Below, piece by piece: positions 59,904 through 64,000 of a stretch of DNA of 64,000 nucleotides (positions are counted from its first letter, which is position 1; every line of letters begins with the position of its first letter). The DNA is from Arthrobacter sp. 260 (GTDB lineage Bacteria > Actinomycetota > Actinomycetes > Actinomycetales > Micrococcaceae): contig NZ_JABFOE010000001.1 of assembly GCF_013116745.1 (NCBI RefSeq), positions 248,001 to 312,000 on the forward strand, given 5' to 3'. The position numbers and the translations under genes were made by a program. Under the pieces are notes generated by a model. The model was given only the letters and a program-made list of their open reading frames with translations, did not search any database and had not been told where the DNA came from.

Positions 59904-62639
59904 GTGCCATCACTTCTTGAACGAGTCCTCCGCACCGGCGATAAGAAGACACTGAAGAAACTCCGGAACTACGCTGACGCCATCAACGTCCTCGAGGACG
60001 AGTTCCGTGAGATGAGCGACGACGATCTCAGGGGCGAGGCCGACAAGCTGAAGCAGCGTTTTGCCGATGGCGAGACCCTCGACGATCTGCTGCCCGAGGC
60101 TTTCGCAGCCGTCCGTGAGGCATCCAGCCGCACCCTGAAACTGCGGCAGTTCGACGTCCAGCTGATGGGCGGCGCCGCCCTGCATCTGGGGAACATCGCC
60201 GAGATGAAGACCGGTGAGGGCAAGACCCTGGTGGCGGTAGCCCCCGCGTTCCTCAACGCGCTGTCGGGGAAGGGTGTCCACATTGTCACCACAAACGACT
60301 ACCTTGCGGAGTACCAGTCGGAGCTGATGGGACGGGTGTTCCGGTTCCTGGGCATGACGTGCGGCTGCATTCTGTCCAAGCAGGATCCCGCGACCCGCCG
60401 CGAACAGTACAACGCCGACGTCACCTACGGCACGAACAACGAGTTCGGGTTCGACTATCTGCGCGACAACATGGCGTGGAGTGCTTCCGAGCTGGTGCAG
60501 CGCGGCCACAACTTCGCCATCGTTGACGAGGTCGACTCCATCCTGATCGACGAGGCGCGCACCCCGCTGATCATCTCCGGTCAGGCCTCCGGCGACGTTA
60601 ACCGGTGGTACACCGAGTTTTCCAAGGTAGTCAAAAAGCTCGAGAAGGACACCGATTACGAGGTCGACGAGAAGAAGCGCACGGTCGGCGTCCTGGAGGA
60701 CGGCATCGAGAAGGTTGAGGATTACCTCGGGATCCAAAACCTCTACGAATCCGCCAACACCCCGCTGATCGGTTTCCTGAACAACGCGATCAAGGCCAAA
60801 GAGCTCTTCAAGAAGGACAAGGATTACGTGGTCCTCAATGGTGAGGTCATGATTGTCGACGAGCACACGGGCCGTATTCTGGCCGGCCGCCGCTACAACG
60901 AGGGCATGCACCAGGCCATCGAAGCCAAGGAGGGGGTGGAGATCAAGGCCGAGAACCAGACCCTCGCGACCGTCACCCTGCAGAACTATTTCCGTCTCTA
61001 CGAAAAGCTCTCGGGCATGACCGGCACCGCCGAAACCGAAGCTGCCGAGTTCATGGCCACCTACAAGCTCGGTGTGGTCCCCATCCCGACCAACCGCCCC
61101 ATGGTGCGCGCCGACCTGTCCGACCTCATCTACAAGAATGAGATCGCCAAGTTCGACGCCGTCGTCAAGGACATTGTTGAGCGGCACGAAAGCGGCCAGC
61201 CGGTTCTGGTGGGCACTACCAGCGTGGAGAAGAGCGAGTACCTCTCGAAGCAGTTGGCGAAGGCCGGCATCCGCCACGAGGTGCTCAACGCCAAGAACCA
61301 CTCCCGTGAGGCAGCGATCGTCGCCCAGGCGGGTCGGAAGGGCGCGGTCACCGTCGCCACCAACATGGCCGGTCGCGGCACTGACATCATGCTCGGCGGC
61401 AACGCCGAGTTCAACGCGATCGCCGAACTGGAGAAGCGCGGCCTCAGCCCTGTCGACAGCCCGGAAGACTACGAGGACCAGTGGCCCGCAGCGCTGGACG
61501 CCGCGCGGAACGCAGTGGAGTCCGAACACAACGAGGTCCGCGAACTTGGCGGCCTCTATGTGCTGGGCACCGAGCGGCACGAGTCACGACGCATCGATAA
61601 CCAGCTTCGCGGGCGGTCCGGGCGCCAGGGTGATCCGGGACGGTCGCGCTTCTACCTTTCCCTGACGGATGACCTGATGCGCCTGTTCAACTCCGGCGCA
61701 GCTGAACGCATCATGAACAGCTCCACGATGCCCGACGACGTGGCGCTGGAATCGAAACTGGTATCCAAGGCCATTGAGAGCGCCCAGGGTCAGGTGGAGG
61801 GCCGCAACGCCGAGCAGCGCAAGAACGTCCTGAAGTACGACGACGTGCTGAACCGTCAGCGCGAGGCGATCTACGGCGACCGGCGTCGTATTCTCGAGGG
61901 CGGGGACCTGCACGAGAAGGTTGCGTTCTTCCTGGAGGACGTGGTGACGGCAATGGTTGATGAGGCCACTGCTCAGGGCCACGGCGATGACTGGGACTAC
62001 GACCAGCTCTGGACCAACTTGCGGACGCTGTACCCGATCAGCCTCACGATCGATGAAGTCCTTGACGAGGCCGGCGGCCCGTCGAAGGTGACCCGCGACT
62101 TCCTGCACGCCGAGATTCTCTCGGATGCCAAACTTGCCTACCAGACCCGCGAGGAAACGCTCGGCGAGCAGACCATGCGCGAGCTTGAGCGCCGGGTGGT
62201 GCTCTCGGTGATCGGCCGCAAGTGGCAGGAACACCTCTACGAAATGGACTACCTCAAGGAAGGGATCGGGCTGCGCGCCATGGCGCAGCGCGACCCATTG
62301 GTCGAGTACCAGCGTGAAGGGTTCATCCTCTTCCAGGCGATGATGGAAGCCATTCGCGAGGAGAGCATCGGTTTCCTGTTCAACCTTGAGGTCGAAGTGG
62401 GCGCTCCAGCGCCCACCGGCCTCCCCGGGGTCACCGATGGGCGCGGCCTCGTCCAGACTCCGACCATCAAGGCAGCCGGCCTCGATGCTCCCGAGAAGCC
62501 GGCAACCCTGAACTTCTCCGCCCCGAATGCGCAGGGTGAGGTGGAGACCCGCGTGGAGCGGAACGCTTCAGCCAAGGCCGAGTCCAACGGGACGACGCGT
62601 GCCGAAATCAGGGCTGCGGCCAGGCGCAAGAAGAAGTAG
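59904..62639 (+). CDS. secA: Preprotein translocase ATPase SecA
   Basis: Motor of the Sec pathway, 911 residues. GTG 59904 has GGGAG about 10 nt upstream. NBD1 with KTGEGKT (Lys107) and [16 protein letters not shown], the preprotein cross-linking domain, NBD2 with [14 protein letters not shown] and [26 protein letters not shown] motif (split here), and the helical scaffold ([19 protein letters not shown]) are complete. The C-terminus ends in a basic RRKKK tail with no Cys-type SecB/zinc motif, typical of actinobacterial SecA1. No SecA2-type deletions seen. Confidence 0.97.
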   Translation: MPSLLERVLRTGDKKTLKKLRNYADAINVLEDEFREMSDDDLRGEADKLKQRFADGETLDDLLPEAFAAVREASSRTLKLRQFDVQLMGGAALHLGNIAEMKTGEGKTLVAVAPAFLNALSGKGVHIVTTNDYLAEYQSELMGRVFRFLGMTCGCILSKQDPATRREQYNADVTYGTNNEFGFDYLRDNMAWSASELVQRGHNFAIVDEVDSILIDEARTPLIISGQASGDVNRWYTEFSKVVKKLEKDTDYEVDEKKRTVGVLEDGIEKVEDYLGIQNLYESANTPLIGFLNNAIKAKELFKKDKDYVVLNGEVMIVDEHTGRILAGRRYNEGMHQAIEAKEGVEIKAENQTLATVTLQNYFRLYEKLSGMTGTAETEAAEFMATYKLGVVPIPTNRPMVRADLSDLIYKNEIAKFDAVVKDIVERHESGQPVLVGTTSVEKSEYLSKQLAKAGIRHEVLNAKNHSREAAIVAQAGRKGAVTVATNMAGRGTDIMLGGNAEFNAIAELEKRGLSPVDSPEDYEDQWPAALDAARNAVESEHNEVRELGGLYVLGTERHESRRIDNQLRGRSGRQGDPGRSRFYLSLTDDLMRLFNSGAAERIMNSSTMPDDVALESKLVSKAIESAQGQVEGRNAEQRKNVLKYDDVLNRQREAIYGDRRRILEGGDLHEKVAFFLEDVVTAMVDEATAQGHGDDWDYDQLWTNLRTLYPISLTIDEVLDEAGGPSKVTRDFLHAEILSDAKLAYQTREETLGEQTMRELERRVVLSVIGRKWQEHLYEMDYLKEGIGLRAMAQRDPLVEYQREGFILFQAMMEAIREESIGFLFNLEVEVGAPAPTGLPGVTDGRGLVQTPTIKAAGLDAPEKPATLNFSAPNAQGEVETRVERNASAKAESNGTTRAEIRAAARRKKK

Positions 62640-62640
62640 C

Positions 62641-63117
62641 TTACCCAATCTCCAGCGCAGTCACCTTCCAGTGCCCGCGCCGACGCTCCAGACGAAGGGC
62701 GACGGCGCGGGCTCTGTGGTTCTCGCAGGTCACGGCGGACGCTTCATAGACGTGGGCGTTGATCCGGCAGGTCCGCACCGTTCGCACCGATACGTTGCGG
62801 TGCAGGAGCTGGTCGGGGCGACCGCTGGCACCTGCGGCCCGGTTTAGGGTCCGCACCAGGTTGGCGCGGAGCTGAAGGCGCTCGTAGCTCGGCGGATCCA
62901 GCCAGTCGGCAAGCTGCTGCAGGGGTCGGGATCCACCCAGGACCTCCAGTGCTGCCTGCACCACCGAGCGGACGATCCGCTGCACCTGGGCCGCTGCAGC
63001 AACCTCCTCGGGCGCTGCCTGGGGTGCCGGATCCGAGGGTAGCGGGCTGCCCTGACCAGCGGTGGTCGCAGTGGATCCGGCGCTGTGGGGGCGGGAGAGT
63101 TGGGCCTGTACGGTCAT
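62641..63117 (-). CDS. Rv3235-like protein (DUF6459)
   Basis: Protein of 158 residues of the small actinobacterial Rv3235/DUF6459 family, recognised by ALEVLGGSRPLQQLADWLDP and the C-terminal SVRTVRTCRINAHVYEAS followed by LRLERRRGHWKVTALEIG. The first 40 residues are Pro/Ala-rich. No membrane span or known catalytic motif. In mycobacteria the gene lies close to secA (Rv3240c), as here. Function unknown. Confidence 0.83.
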   Translation of the reverse strand: MTVQAQLSRPHSAGSTATTAGQGSPLPSDPAPQAAPEEVAAAAQVQRIVRSVVQAALEVLGGSRPLQQLADWLDPPSYERLQLRANLVRTLNRAAGASGRPDQLLHRNVSVRTVRTCRINAHVYEASAVTCENHRARAVALRLERRRGHWKVTALEIG

Positions 63118-63142
63118 GATGATCCTTCGGTTGCTACCGGGG

Positions 63143-63868
63143 CTAGCGCGGCGCCCGCAGAAGCTGCCCGGGCAGCAGCAGATCGGGGTTGTCGCCGATT
63201 ACCTGACGGTTCTCGTGATGCCACCGTGGCCACGCCTGTGCTATCTCGACGTCAGTGGCGAAGGGTCCGAGGTGACGGGCCACGATCGTCCAGAGGGAGT
63301 CTCCGGGGCCCACCTCAATGACAGCTGGCACCGGACGGTTTGGTGCGGCCGGGGACTGGCGCAACTCGCCACGCAGCAACGGCCCGCTCTCCACTGGTCC
63401 GGGAAGTGGTTTCCACTGAGGTTCGATTGCCGGGACGTCAGCCCCGGGGCTGGCCACCTGATCTCCGGCCAGCACCACCGGGCCGGGGGCTCCAGGACGG
63501 TCGGCAATGGAAAGGGCTGATGCAGGTGCGGAACCGCCCGCCACGAGCTGCAACCCCAGCGCGGCCGCCGCGAGCCGCTTCATGAACTGCGGGGAAAGCG
63601 CCCCAGCGACCAGAGCCGCCCGCTCGTGCCCGCCACGCCGGAGGCCTTCGCTGAGCAGGGCAAGCGCAAGGGCTGCCGCCCACCACCCGACCAGGATCAT
63701 CCCGACCGCCGACGCGGCCATTCCCAGCACCACGTCCAGCCGATGGTGGCCGGTGAACGGTCCGGCATAGCTGCGGATAGCCTCACCCGAGAAATAGAGC
63801 CCCACGGCGAGGAGGGCAATCATGATCACCGGGACGTGATCCCGCCGGTATTTCAACGATTTATCCAT
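63143..63868 (-). CDS. LysM-domain membrane protein
   Basis: Protein of 241 residues. Two or three membrane segments lie in the first 115 residues (about 14-30, 43-72 and 97-117), then a Pro/Gly-rich stretch, and a C-terminal LysM domain (about 185-240; EVGPGDSLWTIVARHLGP, NRQVIGDNPDLLLPGQLL) that should bind peptidoglycan outside the membrane. It follows no other gene on its strand in the window; 25 nt separate its stop from the Rv3235-like gene, so they form an operon. Promoter lies in the AT-richer 63869-64000. Confidence 0.87.
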   Translation of the reverse strand: MDKSLKYRRDHVPVIMIALLAVGLYFSGEAIRSYAGPFTGHHRLDVVLGMAASAVGMILVGWWAAALALALLSEGLRRGGHERAALVAGALSPQFMKRLAAAALGLQLVAGGSAPASALSIADRPGAPGPVVLAGDQVASPGADVPAIEPQWKPLPGPVESGPLLRGELRQSPAAPNRPVPAVIEVGPGDSLWTIVARHLGPFATDVEIAQAWPRWHHENRQVIGDNPDLLLPGQLLRAPR

Positions 63869-64000
63869 CTCGATACCTCAATGGTGTCCGGTCAGGAAGG
63901 CTCGGCCGCTCGAGTCTTCGAGTGAACCAACCCTTCAGGCGTTGTTTGAGGACATAAATGTTTTTTGGATGCAGTTTGACCTAATTTGAACCAACTTGAC

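Noticed and set aside
59910-61580. Long minus-strand open frame opposite secA
   Set aside because: Shadow of the secA coding bias; composition is Val/Leu/Gly-rich without domain motifs.
1-64000. Search for mobile elements, prophage, att sites and toxin-antitoxin pairs
   Set aside because: No transposase, integrase, phage structural gene, long terminal inverted repeats or tRNA-associated direct repeats were seen. The initiator tRNA has no repeated 3' end nearby.

Overview
This is a 64 kb, high-GC, gene-dense chromosomal segment from an actinobacterium, most likely of the Arthrobacter/Micrococcaceae group. The evidence is the AdnA-AdnB helicase-nuclease pair next to nudC and uvrD2, the mtrA-mtrB-lpqB-comF-hpf-secA block, a SigK/RskA-type pair, an UPF0182 protein beside a PDZ-Lon protease, and many GTG/TTG starts and 1-4 nt stop/start overlaps. 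I see no transposase, integrase, prophage, CRISPR array or att site. The window reads as core genome.

Layout. 1-4025: haem operon hemC(partial)-hemD-hemB-hemL, closed by a strong bidirectional terminator. 4105-6718: methionine ABC importer metN-metI-metQ on the minus strand, with a structured leader and a candidate operator upstream. 6959-20150: DNA-maintenance block with a DEDDh exonuclease, an alkyltransferase-like protein, adnA, adnB, a kinase-fold protein with an acidic repeat tail, nudC, uvrD2 and a YgjP-type metallopeptidase. 20197-27370: aldo/keto reductase and Zincin_2 protein (minus), then PDZ-Lon protease and UPF0182 membrane protein (plus). 27442-27515: initiator tRNA. 27696-32227: photolyase, PspA and a TPM-domain membrane protein (minus). 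32545-36702: HtrA-like protease, etfB, etfA and a PIG-L deacetylase (plus).

36728-40681 (minus): RskA-type anti-sigma, ECF sigma factor, SAM methyltransferase, TrmL and a J-domain protein. 40810-45253 (plus): pentapeptide-repeat protein, cysteine desulfurase, mnmA, chorismate mutase and a MetE-like protein without cysteines. 45250-52419 (minus): a seven-gene run of a multi-span membrane protein, DUF4129, DUF4350, MoxR, DUF58, an APH-fold protein and DUF4166. It is divergent from mtrA-mtrB-lpqB-comF-hpf, an AlkZ/YcaQ-like glycosylase and secA (52573-62639). The window ends with an Rv3235-like protein and a LysM membrane protein on the minus strand.

Functional themes are tetrapyrrole synthesis; methionine and sulfur handling (metNIQ, iscS-mnmA); double-strand-break and alkylation repair (AdnAB, UvrD2, ATL, AlkZ-like, photolyase); and envelope homeostasis (PspA, HtrA, PDZ-Lon, MtrAB-LpqB, MoxR/DUF58, SecA). 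I did not find a clearly new multi-gene system. The points most worth a second look are a kinase-fold protein that lacks its metal-binding Asp and carries an 18-bp minisatellite tail, a MetE-like protein stripped of zinc-binding Cys, a J-domain protein with a NERD-like C-terminus, a strong hairpin inside the AlkZ-like coding region, the metN leader, and CTAG motifs that stop two convergent genes at once.
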